Assembly: GCA_045126215.1 (NCBI GenBank)
Contig: JBGVOD010000051.1
Span: 41,061-105,060 of the forward strand
DNA: 64,000 nt
Direction of reading: 5' to 3'
Source: SVEL01 sp045126215
GTDB taxonomy: Bacteria; Bacillota; Clostridia; Lachnospirales; Lachnospiraceae
The notes below the pieces were generated by a model, which was given only the letters and a program-made list of their open reading frames with translations, made no database searches and had not been told where the DNA came from. The translations under genes and the position numbers were made by a program. Below are positions 52,094 to 62,222 of the stretch, one piece after another. How positions within the stretch are numbered: position 1 is the stretch's first letter; each line of letters opens with the position of its first letter.

Positions 52094-53167
52094 ATGAAAG
52101 CTTTTCTAATTCTAGAAGATGGACATGTATTTGAAGGTACATCAATAGGTTCAAAACGAGAAATTATTAGCGAGATAGTATTTAATACTTCAATGACTGG
52201 TTATCTGGAGGTATTAACTGACCCGTCGTATGCTGGACAGGCAGTTGTGATGACTTATCCGTTAATCGGAAATTATGGTATATGTTATGATGATATGGAG
52301 TCATTAAAACCATGGCCAGATGGCTATATTGTTCGTGAATTATCAAGAATGCCTAGCAATTTCAGATGTCAAGGCACTATTCAAGATTTTCTTAAAAAGA
52401 ATGATATTCCTGGTATTGCAGGAATAGATACTCGTGCTCTTACAAAAATCCTCAGAGAAAAAGGTACCATGAATGGTATGATAACAACAAATGAAGCTTT
52501 TAATATAGATGATGTTATTAGTGAACTCAAGAAGTATTCACCAACAGGTGTAGTAAAAAAAGTAACTTGTGATAAGGTTTCTAAACTTGATGGTGGAAAA
52601 TATAAAGTGGCATTAATGGATTTTGGTGCTAAGAAAAATATTGCTAAATCCCTTCATGAAAGAGATTGTGAAGTAACAATATATCCTGCAGATGTAAAGG
52701 CTGAAGAGATTCTTGCAACAAATCCTGATGGTATTATGCTTTCAAATGGACCTGGTGATCCAAAGGAATGTGTTGAGATAATCAAAGAAATTAAAAAAAT
52801 GTATGATTCAAATGTTCCAATATTTGCTATATGTCTTGGACATCAGCTTATGGCACTGGCAACAGGTGCAGATACACATAAGATGAAGTATGGTCATAGA
52901 GGTGGAAATCATCCTGTAAAAGATCTTAAGAGTGGAAAAGTATATATTTCATCACAGAATCATGGATATGTTGTTGATGAAAATACAATAAATAATGAGA
53001 TTGCTGAAGTAGGATTTATAAATGTAAATGACAAAACAGTAGAAGGATTAAGATATAAACAGAAACCGGTATTTACTGTTCAGTTTCACCCGGAAGCTTG
53101 TCCTGGACCACAGGATTCAAGCAAATTGTTTGATGAATTTATTAAGATGATGGACGAAAGGAGATAA
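52094..53167 (+). CDS. carA: carbamoyl-phosphate synthase small subunit
   Basis: Glutaminase subunit that feeds ammonia to CarB, 357 residues. VFNTSMTGYLEVLTDPSYAGQ is the N-terminal family block (blocks FNTSMTGY and DPSYAGQ). The class I amidotransferase triad is visible: Cys in FAICLGHQLM (about 247), with SSQNHGY and QFHPEACPGPQD giving His and Glu. GAAGGAG precedes the ATG. The gap to carB is four bases. Supplies both pyrimidine and arginine synthesis. Confidence 0.97.
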   Translation: MKAFLILEDGHVFEGTSIGSKREIISEIVFNTSMTGYLEVLTDPSYAGQAVVMTYPLIGNYGICYDDMESLKPWPDGYIVRELSRMPSNFRCQGTIQDFLKKNDIPGIAGIDTRALTKILREKGTMNGMITTNEAFNIDDVISELKKYSPTGVVKKVTCDKVSKLDGGKYKVALMDFGAKKNIAKSLHERDCEVTIYPADVKAEEILATNPDGIMLSNGPGDPKECVEIIKEIKKMYDSNVPIFAICLGHQLMALATGADTHKMKYGHRGGNHPVKDLKSGKVYISSQNHGYVVDENTINNEIAEVGFINVNDKTVEGLRYKQKPVFTVQFHPEACPGPQDSSKLFDEFIKMMDERR

Positions 53168-53171
53168 GAAG

Positions 53172-56100
53172 ATGCCAAAGGATACTAGTATAAAAAAGGT
53201 TTTAGTTATTGGTTCTGGTCCTATCGTTATCGGACAGGCTGCAGAGTTTGACTATGCTGGAACACAGGCATGTCGTTCTCTTAAAGAAGAAGGAATTGAA
53301 GTAGTTTTAGTAAATTCTAATCCTGCTACAATTATGACAGATAAGGATATTGCTGATAAGGTTTATATTGAGCCTCTTACTGCAAAGGTACTTGAAAAGC
53401 TTATTTTAAAAGAAAAGCCAGACAGTGTTTTACCAACACTTGGTGGTCAGGCAGGTCTTAACCTTGGTATGGAACTTGTTGAATCAGGTTTCCTTGAAAA
53501 ACATGGTGTAAGACTTATAGGAACAACAGCTGAGACAATTAAGAAGGCAGAAGACCGTCTTGAATTCAAACAGACAATGGAAAAAATCAATGAGCCTGTT
53601 GCGCCATCATTAGTTGTAGAAAATGTAGAAGATGGTATTGCTTTTACAAATAAGATTGGATATCCTGTAGTTCTTCGTCCGGCATATACATTAGGAGGCA
53701 GTGGCGGTGGAATTGCCCATAATCTTCAGGAACTTACAGACATTCTTGAAAATGGTTTAAGACTTAGCCGTGTAGGTCAGGTTCTTGTTGAGAGATGTAT
53801 CGCAGGCTGGAAAGAAGTAGAATATGAAGTTATGCGTGATAGTGCAGGCAACTGTATTACAGTATGTAATATGGAAAACATTGACCCAGTAGGTGTGCAT
53901 ACTGGTGACTCAATCGTTGTGGCTCCTTCACAGACACTTGGTGATAAAGAATATCAGATGCTTAGAACATCAGCACTTAATATTATCAGTGAATTAAACA
54001 TTACTGGTGGATGTAACGTACAGTATGCTCTTCATCCTGAAACATTTGAATATTGTGTAATTGAGGTTAACCCACGTGTAAGCCGTTCATCAGCACTTGC
54101 ATCAAAGGCAACTGGTTATCCTATAGCAAAGGTTGCTGCAAAGATTGCAATTGGATATACATTGGACGAAATTAAGAATGCTATTACAGGAAAGACATAT
54201 GCAAGTTTTGAACCAACTCTTGACTATTGTGTTGTTAAGATACCAAGACTTCCATTTGATAAGTTCCTGACAGCAAAGAGAACCCTTACAACACAGATGA
54301 AGGCAACTGGTGAAGTTATGAGTATATGTCATAATTTTGAAGGTGCTCTTATGAAGGCTATTCGTTCTCTTGAACAGCATGTTGAATGTTTACTTGATTA
54401 TGATTTTTCTTCTCTTACAGATGAAGAACTGGAAGAACAGCTTAAGGTTGTAGATGATAGAAGAATCTGGGTTATTGCTGAAGCACTTAGAAGAGGTGTA
54501 AGATACGAGAAGATTCATGATATCACTATGATTGATGAATGGTTCATAGATAAGCTTGCAATCATTACAGAAATGGAAAAGGCTCTTAAGGAAGAAGAAC
54601 TTACAAAGGACCTTTTAAAAGAAGCAAAGAGAATAGAATTCCCTGATACAGTAATCAGCCGTATTACAGGAAAAAGCGTTGATGAGATTAAGAATCTTAG
54701 AAAAGAATATGGAATTACTGCCGGATATAAGATGGTTGATACATGTGCAGCAGAGTTTGAAGCTTCAACTCCATATTATTATTCAGCATATGGTGTTGAA
54801 AATGAAGCTGTTGAAACACATCCGGAAAAGAAAGTGCTCGTTTTAGGTTCTGGTCCTATCAGAATTGGTCAGGGTATTGAGTTCGACTTCTGTTCAGTTC
54901 ATAGCACATTGGCGTTTAAGAAGGCTGGATATGAAACAATTATTGTAAATAACAATCCTGAAACAGTAAGTACTGACTTTGATATTGCTGATAAGCTTTA
55001 TTTTGAGCCACTTACTCCAGAAGATGTTGAAAATATTGTAAATATTGAAAAACCAGACGGAGCAGTTGTACAGTTTGGTGGACAGACAGCTATTAAGCTT
55101 ACAGAAGCTCTTATGAAGATGGGTGTTCCAATCCTTGGTACAAAGGCAGAAGATGTTGATGCTGCAGAAGACAGAGAATTGTTTGACAAAATTCTTGAAG
55201 AATGTCAGATTCCAAGAGCTGCAGGTGGTACAGTATTTACTGCAGAAGAAGCTAAGGCAGTTGCAAACAGACTTGGATATCCAGTACTTGTAAGACCTTC
55301 ATATGTTCTTGGTGGACAGGGTATGCAGATTGCTACAAATGATGATGAAATCGAAGAATTTATGGAAATCATCAATAGAATTGCACAGGATCATCCAATA
55401 CTTGTAGATAAATACCTTATGGGTAAAGAAATTGAAGTTGATGCTATATGTGATGGTGAAGATATCCTTATTCCGGGTATTATGGAACATATTGAAAGAG
55501 CTGGTGTTCACTCAGGTGATAGTATCTCAGTATATCCAGCACAGTCAATTTCACAGGAAATCATAGATACAATTGAAGAATATACAAAGAGACTTGCAAG
55601 AGCGCTTCATGTAAAGGGTATGATAAACATTCAGTTTATCGTGTATAAAAATGAAGTGTATGTTATTGAAGTTAATCCACGTTCAAGTAGAACAGTTCCA
55701 TATATCAGCAAGGTTACAGGTATTCCAATTGTTAAGCTTGCCACAAGAGCTATTATTGGCGAGAAGATTAGAGATATGGGATATGAACCGGGATTGCAGG
55801 CAAATGGTGATTATGTAGCTATAAAGATGCCAGTATTCTCATTCGAAAAATTACGTGGTGCAGAAATCAGCCTTGGACCTGAAATGAAATCGACAGGTGA
55901 ATGTCTTGGTATTGCTAAAACTTTTGAAGAAGCTTTATACAAAGCATTTCTAGGTGCAGGCGTAAATCTTCCAAGACACAAGAAAATGATTATTACAGTT
56001 AATGATGCTGATAAGAAAGATTCTATCGAAATAGGTAGAAGATTTGAAAAACTTGGTTATGAAGTATATGCAACAAGAAGTACAGCAAAGGTTCTTCAGG

Positions 56101-56387
56101 AAAATGGTGTAAATGCAATCAAAGTTAATAAACTTTCTCAGGAATCACCAACAGTTATCGATCTTTTGCTTGAACATAAGATTGATATTGTTGTCGATAC
56201 ACCTACACAGGGTAGAGATAAGACAAGAGACGGTTTCCTTATAAGACGTATTGCAATCGAAACAGGAGTAAACTGTTTTACATCACTTGATACAGTTAAT
56301 GCTTTGCTTGACAGCTTGGAAAATTCAAGCATTGATGAGTTGACATTAATTGATATTGCAACTGTTGAGAGCAGAGGAAAAAATTAA
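53172..56387 (+). CDS. carB: carbamoyl-phosphate synthase large subunit
   Basis: Makes carbamoyl phosphate from bicarbonate, ammonia and two ATP, 1071 residues. The two homologous halves are clear: VLVIGSGPIVIGQAAEFDYAG near residue 10 and VLVLGSGPIRIGQGIEFDFCS near 556 (blocks IGSGPIVIGQ and LGSGPIRIGQ). Each is followed by an ATP-grasp domain (RPAYTLGGSGGG; RPSYVLGGQGMQ). The last 130 residues form the MGS-like allosteric domain. GGAGATAAG overlaps the carA stop. Confidence 0.98.
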   Translation: MPKDTSIKKVLVIGSGPIVIGQAAEFDYAGTQACRSLKEEGIEVVLVNSNPATIMTDKDIADKVYIEPLTAKVLEKLILKEKPDSVLPTLGGQAGLNLGMELVESGFLEKHGVRLIGTTAETIKKAEDRLEFKQTMEKINEPVAPSLVVENVEDGIAFTNKIGYPVVLRPAYTLGGSGGGIAHNLQELTDILENGLRLSRVGQVLVERCIAGWKEVEYEVMRDSAGNCITVCNMENIDPVGVHTGDSIVVAPSQTLGDKEYQMLRTSALNIISELNITGGCNVQYALHPETFEYCVIEVNPRVSRSSALASKATGYPIAKVAAKIAIGYTLDEIKNAITGKTYASFEPTLDYCVVKIPRLPFDKFLTAKRTLTTQMKATGEVMSICHNFEGALMKAIRSLEQHVECLLDYDFSSLTDEELEEQLKVVDDRRIWVIAEALRRGVRYEKIHDITMIDEWFIDKLAIITEMEKALKEEELTKDLLKEAKRIEFPDTVISRITGKSVDEIKNLRKEYGITAGYKMVDTCAAEFEASTPYYYSAYGVENEAVETHPEKKVLVLGSGPIRIGQGIEFDFCSVHSTLAFKKAGYETIIVNNNPETVSTDFDIADKLYFEPLTPEDVENIVNIEKPDGAVVQFGGQTAIKLTEALMKMGVPILGTKAEDVDAAEDRELFDKILEECQIPRAAGGTVFTAEEAKAVANRLGYPVLVRPSYVLGGQGMQIATNDDEIEEFMEIINRIAQDHPILVDKYLMGKEIEVDAICDGEDILIPGIMEHIERAGVHSGDSISVYPAQSISQEIIDTIEEYTKRLARALHVKGMINIQFIVYKNEVYVIEVNPRSSRTVPYISKVTGIPIVKLATRAIIGEKIRDMGYEPGLQANGDYVAIKMPVFSFEKLRGAEISLGPEMKSTGECLGIAKTFEEALYKAFLGAGVNLPRHKKMIITVNDADKKDSIEIGRRFEKLGYEVYATRSTAKVLQENGVNAIKVNKLSQESPTVIDLLLEHKIDIVVDTPTQGRDKTRDGFLIRRIAIETGVNCFTSLDTVNALLDSLENSSIDELTLIDIATVESRGKN

Positions 56388-56400
56388 TAGATTTTCTATA

Positions 56401-56430
56401 AAAAAGGGCAACAAGTGTGTTGCCTTTTTT
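56401..56430 (+). terminator. carAB terminator
   Basis: AAAAAGGGCAAC pairs with GTTGCCTTTTTT (56419-56430) with one bulged G and a 6-base loop. Its U-tract merges with the left end of element C. Confidence 0.88.
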
Positions 56431-56860
56431 ACTTTATAAGGGACAAAGTTATTTTATTGTTGTACGCATATTGCACAAGGTATATAGGAATTTGTTCCGT
56501 TTTACGGATATAAGAGTTTCTAAATGTTCTTAATGTTACTTTTGTAAGGAGGGACGCAACCGGCTGAAATTCGCCATCCATGGCTCAGTTCAGCCTTTAA
56601 ACTAAATATGCTACAAGTCATAACTTCGTGACCTAACGGTCACTCAGTCACGGCTGTCGCCCTATAGTATGTCGCAAATGTACCTTTGCGTGAGCAAGCT
56701 CTCAAAAGTACATTGCTCCATTCGTTATGGCTTGTAGCTTGCGTGAACATCTAGAAACTCTAATATCCTCCAAAAGTCACAAATGCCTATATACTTTGTG
56801 AAATATGCCGTCGTGAATTTACAAAAGTACCTTTTCATGGTCAAATATTATAAAGTAAAA
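56427..56860. repeat. palindromic intergenic element, copy C (largest)
   Basis: A 434-bp element bounded by TTTTACTTTATAA (56427-56439) and its perfect inverse (56848-56860). The inner arms run from ATATTGCACAAGGTATATAG (56468-56487) to CTATATACTTTGTGAAATAT (56787-56806), and on through GGATATAAGAGTTTCTAAAT and its partner. The core holds the 43-bp module also in copy A, inverted (56553-56595), and more nested pairs: GCTACAAGTCATAAC (about 56610) with GTTATGGCTTGTAGC (about 56724), GTGACC / GGTCAC, and AATGTAC / GTACATT. No gene is seen in 56388-56987. Confidence 0.88.
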
Positions 56861-56927
56861 CACTTAGTAGTATTCGCTCAGAAAAAAATATAATTCACTC
56901 AATAAATAATAACTGCATATTTCTATA

Positions 56928-56936
56928 TGATATACT
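56928..56936 (+). promoter_or_regulatory. extended -10 promoter of the GH13 lipoprotein gene
   Basis: TG-A-TATACT at 56928-56936 with no good -35 box, 52 bp before the ATG. Confidence 0.45.
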
Positions 56937-56987
56937 TTTTTATAGATAAGCCGTAGTGTGCCCAAATATGGAGAAAGGAAAGGTTTT

Positions 56988-59480
56988 ATGAGGAGAAGGA
57001 TTTTGTGTTTGATTTGTGCTGTGATGCTTACATTTGCGGGATGTAGTTGCTCTGGAGAAAATGGTGAAAAGGAGAGTGAGTCTTTATGTATACAGGAAAA
57101 AAAGGAGAAGGTTGCTGAGTGTATAGAAGAATTTAAAATACCATCTGGATATTCGATTTTGATGATAGAGGAAGATGCAAAAGAAAATATCTATATGTGT
57201 GGGGTGAATAGAACAAATTATGATGGTAAATATCATTTTTTTATGCTTCCAAAGGAAGATAAAACGTATGGAGATATTGTAGAAATAAAGGTGCCCGAAG
57301 AGTATTATTTTACAAATATTTTTTATAATGGTAGTGATGATTCTTTTGTATTAAATGGATATATGTCCAAAGATGTTAGCAATTTTATGTCAGGAGGTGA
57401 AGTGTACTATAAAGCATATAAAGCTAATGTAGAAAATAACAGTTTCACCAATGTTGAGGAAATGGATGATATTAATATTGCATTGATAAATTCTGTTTCT
57501 GACGTTTCAGGGGATGGAACAATTTATTTTATGGCAGTTGATAAAGAAGGAAATCCAAAGCCACATATTGCATCTGTTGCAGGTTCGTCATACTTATGTG
57601 AAACTCTTGAAACAGACGAAAAGACAGAAAAAATAATTATTGATTCCACTGCTTTGATAGATATAGACGGAACAGATAAGATTTTATTGATATCCGGAAG
57701 TGAAGATGGAATTATTCAAAAAATATCATTAGTTAGTAAGAATAAATTAGCTGATTCATCTGTGTATGAGAAGATGTATCTTCCTGCTGAACTTGAAAAT
57801 AAAAATATAGTGAATATTTCTGTGCCGTTTAGTGGAAAAAATGTATTTTTTCATGTTACTACAAATTGGGATAGTATTGACAAGATATATAAAATGTCTG
57901 TAGAAGATTTTCTATTGAATGAGCATGAAGAGGTGGAATATACAGAATGTTCTTATGATGAATATGATGTAAAGGAACATGAACTTATTCTTAGAGATAA
58001 AGAAAATGTCGGGGAAAAACAGGGCGTGTATTATGAAATATTTGTAAGATCATTTGCAGATTCTAATGGAGACGGAATCGGAGATTTTAATGGTATTACA
58101 GAAAAGCTTGACTACTTAAAAGAGCTTGGTATAGATGGAATTTGGCTTATGCCGATTAATTCGTCTCCATCATACCATGGATATGATGTAACAGATTATT
58201 ATTCACTTAATGAAGATTACGGTACAGAAGAAGATTTTCAAAAACTTCTGAATGAGGCCCATAAAAGAGATATTAAGATTATTATGGATTTTGTCATTAA
58301 CCATACAAGCAGTGAACATCCATGGTTTATTGAAGCATGTAAATCTGAGGATAATGAATATAGGAATTATTACAGATGGGTAAAGTCAAATGATAGTGTT
58401 GACTTTGATATAAGCCAGAAGTCTGATTGGGGAAGTACAGTTTGGCATAAAAATGGTAGTGATTATTATTATGGCATTTTTAGTGGAAATATGCCTGATT
58501 TAAATTATAATAATGACAAGGTAAGGGAAGAGATAAAAAATGCTGCAAAGAAATGGTTAGAAATGGGTGTTGACGGTTTTAGACTTGATGCAGCTATACA
58601 TATTTATGGTGTGGGAGAATTCAATCAGATTGATAGTAATGAGCAGTATAATATACAGTGGTGGAATGAGTTTGCAAGAGCCTGTGAAGAAGTGAATCCA
58701 GATGTATATCTTGTAGGTGAAGCTTGGGAAAATTCTAATATGTTTGAAGAATATACCCAGCCATTTGACACAAAGTTTAATTTTACTTTTCAACAGGATA
58801 TGATTGAAGCAATTATAAATGAGGAGTCGGTATCTGAAACGTTTGAATGTAGTTTGGAAGAAAGTCTTAAGATGATACTTTCAGACTATGAGGATGTCAG
58901 TGGTGATGACTATATAGACGGAATTTTTGGAAACAATCACGATCAGGATAGAATTATGTCACAGGTAGAATCTACTGATAAAGCAAAACTTCTAGCAAAT
59001 ATATATCTGACTTTGCCTGGAAATCCATTTATATATTATGGTGAAGAACTTGGTATGAAGGGTGAAGAAGATGATTTGAATAAGAGGGAGCCTTTTATAT
59101 GGACTGAGGATGGAAGCGGAACTGATACAACCTGGGTAGAAAATAACTACATAGGTGAGATTGATTCTTTTGAGACTCAGAAAAATGACAACGATTCAAT
59201 GTACAATCATTATAAAAAGATGATTTCTCTAAGAAAGAATCATGAAGCACTTGTAAGTGGAAAGTATGATGTATATGAGCTGCCTCATAATGATTCAAAT
59301 AAAGTTATGAGTTATATAAGATATACAGATATTGAAAAATTGCTTGTAATCCACAATTTTTCCAGTGAAAGAATCATTCTTAATGGTGAAAATTTATCAG
59401 AAATGAGTATTATATATGGTGATTTAGGACAAGATAATGGTATAGCAGCATATGGAAGTGTAATATTAAAGATTAATTAA
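56988..59480 (+). CDS. GH13 alpha-amylase-family lipoprotein with unknown N-terminal domain
   Basis: An 830-residue surface enzyme. Residues 1-19 are a lipoprotein signal with lipobox TFAGC (lipid on C19). Residues 30-340 are a beta-rich region I do not recognise. The catalytic domain starts near 345 with GVYYEIFVRSFADSNGDGIG and FNGITEKLDYLKELG. Region I is DFVINH (about 432), II DGFRLDAA (nucleophile Asp about 533), III LVGEAWEN (acid Glu about 577) and IV NNHDQDR (Asp about 651). The YHGYDVTDYYSLN block suggests an alpha-glucosidase or amylase acting on extracellular starch or malto-oligosaccharides. I start at ATG 56988 after AAAGGAAAGG; the in-frame ATG at 56958 would bury the signal. 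Confidence 0.88.
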   Translation: MRRRILCLICAVMLTFAGCSCSGENGEKESESLCIQEKKEKVAECIEEFKIPSGYSILMIEEDAKENIYMCGVNRTNYDGKYHFFMLPKEDKTYGDIVEIKVPEEYYFTNIFYNGSDDSFVLNGYMSKDVSNFMSGGEVYYKAYKANVENNSFTNVEEMDDINIALINSVSDVSGDGTIYFMAVDKEGNPKPHIASVAGSSYLCETLETDEKTEKIIIDSTALIDIDGTDKILLISGSEDGIIQKISLVSKNKLADSSVYEKMYLPAELENKNIVNISVPFSGKNVFFHVTTNWDSIDKIYKMSVEDFLLNEHEEVEYTECSYDEYDVKEHELILRDKENVGEKQGVYYEIFVRSFADSNGDGIGDFNGITEKLDYLKELGIDGIWLMPINSSPSYHGYDVTDYYSLNEDYGTEEDFQKLLNEAHKRDIKIIMDFVINHTSSEHPWFIEACKSEDNEYRNYYRWVKSNDSVDFDISQKSDWGSTVWHKNGSDYYYGIFSGNMPDLNYNNDKVREEIKNAAKKWLEMGVDGFRLDAAIHIYGVGEFNQIDSNEQYNIQWWNEFARACEEVNPDVYLVGEAWENSNMFEEYTQPFDTKFNFTFQQDMIEAIINEESVSETFECSLEESLKMILSDYEDVSGDDYIDGIFGNNHDQDRIMSQVESTDKAKLLANIYLTLPGNPFIYYGEELGMKGEEDDLNKREPFIWTEDGSGTDTTWVENNYIGEIDSFETQKNDNDSMYNHYKKMISLRKNHEALVSGKYDVYELPHNDSNKVMSYIRYTDIEKLLVIHNFSSERIILNGENLSEMSIIYGDLGQDNGIAAYGSVILKIN

Positions 59481-59526
59481 ATGCTAAACTAAATTTTAAT
59501 TTTTTATGGTAGTATTTATATATATG

Positions 59527-59535
59527 TGGTATACT
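59527..59535 (+). promoter_or_regulatory. extended -10 promoter of the aminopeptidase operon
   Basis: TG-G-TATACT (59527-59535). GTATACTT (59529-59536) and AAGTATGC (59543-59550) form an inverted pair with one G-U match that overlaps the -10 box. Confidence 0.4.
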
Positions 59536-59577
59536 TTTCCTTAAGTATGCGAAGAAATATTTGAAGAGGAGAATGAT

Positions 59578-60957
59578 ATGGAACGAGAAAATTCTTGGAA
59601 ATCATATAAACCAAAGCAACATAAAGAATTAGAAATGCTTACAAAAGAATATAGAGAGTTTCTTGATGCAGGAAAGACTGAAAGAGAATGTGTAAAGGCT
59701 GCTATAGATATGGCTGAAAAAGCTGGATATAGAGATCTTGACAGTGTTATTAAAAAGAAGCAGAAGCTATCAGCTGGTGATAAGGTTTATGCTGTATGGA
59801 TGAATAAATCAATTGCATTGTTCAATATTGGTAAGAAGAGTCTTTCGTCAGGAATGAATATTCTTGGTGCCCATATTGATTCACCAAGGCTTGATGTGAA
59901 ACAGAATCCTCTTTATGAAGATTCGGATTTTGCATATTTTGATACACATTATTATGGTGGCGTGAAAAAATATCAGTGGGTTACATTGCCATTGGCAATC
60001 CATGGCGTTGTAGCTCTCAAAAATGGCAAGGTAATTGATGTGAAAATTGGTGAAGATGAAAATGATCCGGTATTCTGTATTACAGATTTGCTGATTCATC
60101 TTGCCGGAGAACAGATGGAAAAGAAAGCATCTAAAGTAATTGAGGGCGAACAGCTTGATGTTATGGTTGGTTCTATGCCATTAAAGGATTCAGATAAGGA
60201 TGCAGTAAAGGCAAATGTTTTGAAAATACTTAAAGAAAAATACGGCATGGAAGAAGAAGACTTCATGTCGGCTGAACTAGAGGTTGTTCCAGCAGGAAAA
60301 GCCAGAGAAATGGGATTTGACAGAAGTATGATAATGGCATACGGACAGGATGACAGAGTATGTGCATTTACATCTCTTAAGGCTATGCTTGATGTTTCAG
60401 ATGTGGATAAAACATCATGCTGTCTCTTGGTTGATAAAGAAGAAATAGGTAGCGTTGGGGCTACAGGTATGAGATCGAAATTCTTTGAAAATACTGTTTC
60501 AGAGATTTTGGATAGAATGGGCGAGTATAATGAACTGAATTTAAGAAGATGTTTAGCTCATTCAAGAATGTTGTCATCAGATGTAAATGCTGCATATGAT
60601 CCTATTTTTGCAAGTGCATTTGAAAAGAAAAATTCATCATACTTTGGACATGGTATGGTATTTAGTAAGTTTACAGGCTCAAGAGGAAAGTCTGGTTCAA
60701 ATGATGCAAATGCTGAGTATATTGCCGTTATTAGAAAAATGATGGATGATGAGAAAATAGCATATCAGTTGGCTGAACTTGGAAAAGTAGACGTTGGTGG
60801 AGGCGGAACGATTGCTTATATTCTTTCATTGTATGGAATGGAAGTAATTGATTGTGGAGTAGCAGTGCTAAATATGCATGCACCATGGGAGGTTACAAGC
60901 AAATCGGATGTATATGAAACAAAGAAAGGATATGAAGTTTTCTTAAAGAAAGCGTAA
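59578..60957 (+). CDS. M18-family zinc aminopeptidase
   Basis: A 459-residue cytosolic aminopeptidase. NILGAHIDSPRLDVKQNP holds the first zinc His and Asp, AYGQDDRVCAFTSLKAML the bridging Asp, and LLVDKEEIGSVGATG the catalytic Glu pair. LAHSRMLSSDVNAAYDP and SGSNDANAEY complete the M18 set. GAGGAG precedes the ATG. Family members trim N-terminal residues, often acidic or hydrophobic, from peptides. It is followed 18 bp later by the pyrophosphorylase gene. Confidence 0.93.
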   Translation: MERENSWKSYKPKQHKELEMLTKEYREFLDAGKTERECVKAAIDMAEKAGYRDLDSVIKKKQKLSAGDKVYAVWMNKSIALFNIGKKSLSSGMNILGAHIDSPRLDVKQNPLYEDSDFAYFDTHYYGGVKKYQWVTLPLAIHGVVALKNGKVIDVKIGEDENDPVFCITDLLIHLAGEQMEKKASKVIEGEQLDVMVGSMPLKDSDKDAVKANVLKILKEKYGMEEEDFMSAELEVVPAGKAREMGFDRSMIMAYGQDDRVCAFTSLKAMLDVSDVDKTSCCLLVDKEEIGSVGATGMRSKFFENTVSEILDRMGEYNELNLRRCLAHSRMLSSDVNAAYDPIFASAFEKKNSSYFGHGMVFSKFTGSRGKSGSNDANAEYIAVIRKMMDDEKIAYQLAELGKVDVGGGGTIAYILSLYGMEVIDCGVAVLNMHAPWEVTSKSDVYETKKGYEVFLKKA

Positions 60958-60975
60958 TATGGAGGAAGGAAAGTA

Positions 60976-62202
60976 ATGAACTATAGTAAAGCAGTAGAAA
61001 AATTATCAAAGTATGGACAGGAACATATCTTAAAGTATTATGATGTGTTATCTGAAAGTGAAAAAGAAGAATTACTTAAGCAGATTGAGGATACAGACTT
61101 TGAAGTAATTAAGATGTGCAAGAATAAGAATGAAGCAGCAAAGAAAGGTGAAATTACACCATTACAAGCTATGCAGCTTAGTGAAATAAATGAAAGACGC
61201 GATGAGTTTTATGCAATAGGCAGAGACGCAATAAAGCAGGGAAAAGTTGCCGCTGTTCTTTTAGCAGGTGGTATGGGAACAAGACTTGGAAGTGATGATC
61301 CAAAAGGAATGTACAATATCGGAGAAACAAAAGATGTGTATATTTTTGAAAGACTCATTTCAAATCTTATGGATGTTGTAAATGCAACAGAAACAAAGAT
61401 TCATTTGTTTATTATGACAAGTGATAAAAATAATGATACAACAGTAAATTTCTTCAAAGAGAAGAATTATTTTGGATATGATAAAGACTATATAACATTC
61501 TTTATTCAGGATATGGCCCCTGCAACTGATTATGACGGAAATATACTTCTTGAAGCAAAGAACAAGATGTCTACATCACCTAATGGAAATGGTGGATGGT
61601 TTTCATCGATGAACAAGAGTGGTGCTCTTGACATTGTAAAAGAAAAAGGTATCCAGTGGCTTAATGTATTTGCTGTTGATAATGTGCTTCAAAGAATTGC
61701 TGATCCGGTATTTATTGGAGCTACAATTGCTAAAAACTGTTCAGTTGGATCAAAGGTAGTTAGAAAGGCAACAATAGACGAAAAGGTTGGCGTTATGTGT
61801 CTTGAGGATGGAAAACCTTCTATTGTTGAATATTATGAATTAACAGATGAACTTATGCATGCTAAAGATGAAAATGGTGACTATGCATACAACTATGGAG
61901 TTATTCTCAATTATTTGTTTGATGTAAATGGTCTCTTTGAAATTATGGAGAAAAGTATGCCATTACATATTGTTGAAAAGAAGATTCCATATATTGATGA
62001 AGCAGCAAATTTAATTAAACCTGAGAGTCCAAATGGTTATAAGTTTGAAACATTAATTCTTGATATGATTCATTTGATGGATAGTTGTTTACCATTCGAG
62101 GTAGAAAGAAATAAAGAATTTGCACCTATTAAGAACAAGACCGGAGTAGATTCAGTGGATTCTGCAAAGGCGTTATTAAAAGAAAATGGTGTATTATTAT
62201 AG
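60976..62202 (+). CDS. UDP-sugar pyrophosphorylase (UDPGP type 1 family)
   Basis: A 408-residue nucleotidyltransferase. AAVLLAGGMGTRLGSDDPKG (about 91-110) is the UTP-binding loop, with the LxxGxGTxLxxxxPK pattern of eukaryote-type UDP-GlcNAc/UDP-glucose pyrophosphorylases. SPNGNGGWF and NVFAVDNVLQRIADP are the sugar- and metal-binding blocks. This is a different family from GalU or GlmU. Whether it uses glucose-1-P or GlcNAc-1-P cannot be decided here. GGAGGAAGG precedes the ATG. Confidence 0.9.
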   Translation: MNYSKAVEKLSKYGQEHILKYYDVLSESEKEELLKQIEDTDFEVIKMCKNKNEAAKKGEITPLQAMQLSEINERRDEFYAIGRDAIKQGKVAAVLLAGGMGTRLGSDDPKGMYNIGETKDVYIFERLISNLMDVVNATETKIHLFIMTSDKNNDTTVNFFKEKNYFGYDKDYITFFIQDMAPATDYDGNILLEAKNKMSTSPNGNGGWFSSMNKSGALDIVKEKGIQWLNVFAVDNVLQRIADPVFIGATIAKNCSVGSKVVRKATIDEKVGVMCLEDGKPSIVEYYELTDELMHAKDENGDYAYNYGVILNYLFDVNGLFEIMEKSMPLHIVEKKIPYIDEAANLIKPESPNGYKFETLILDMIHLMDSCLPFEVERNKEFAPIKNKTGVDSVDSAKALLKENGVLL

Positions 62203-62222
62203 AATAATAAGGATGGAAGAAA

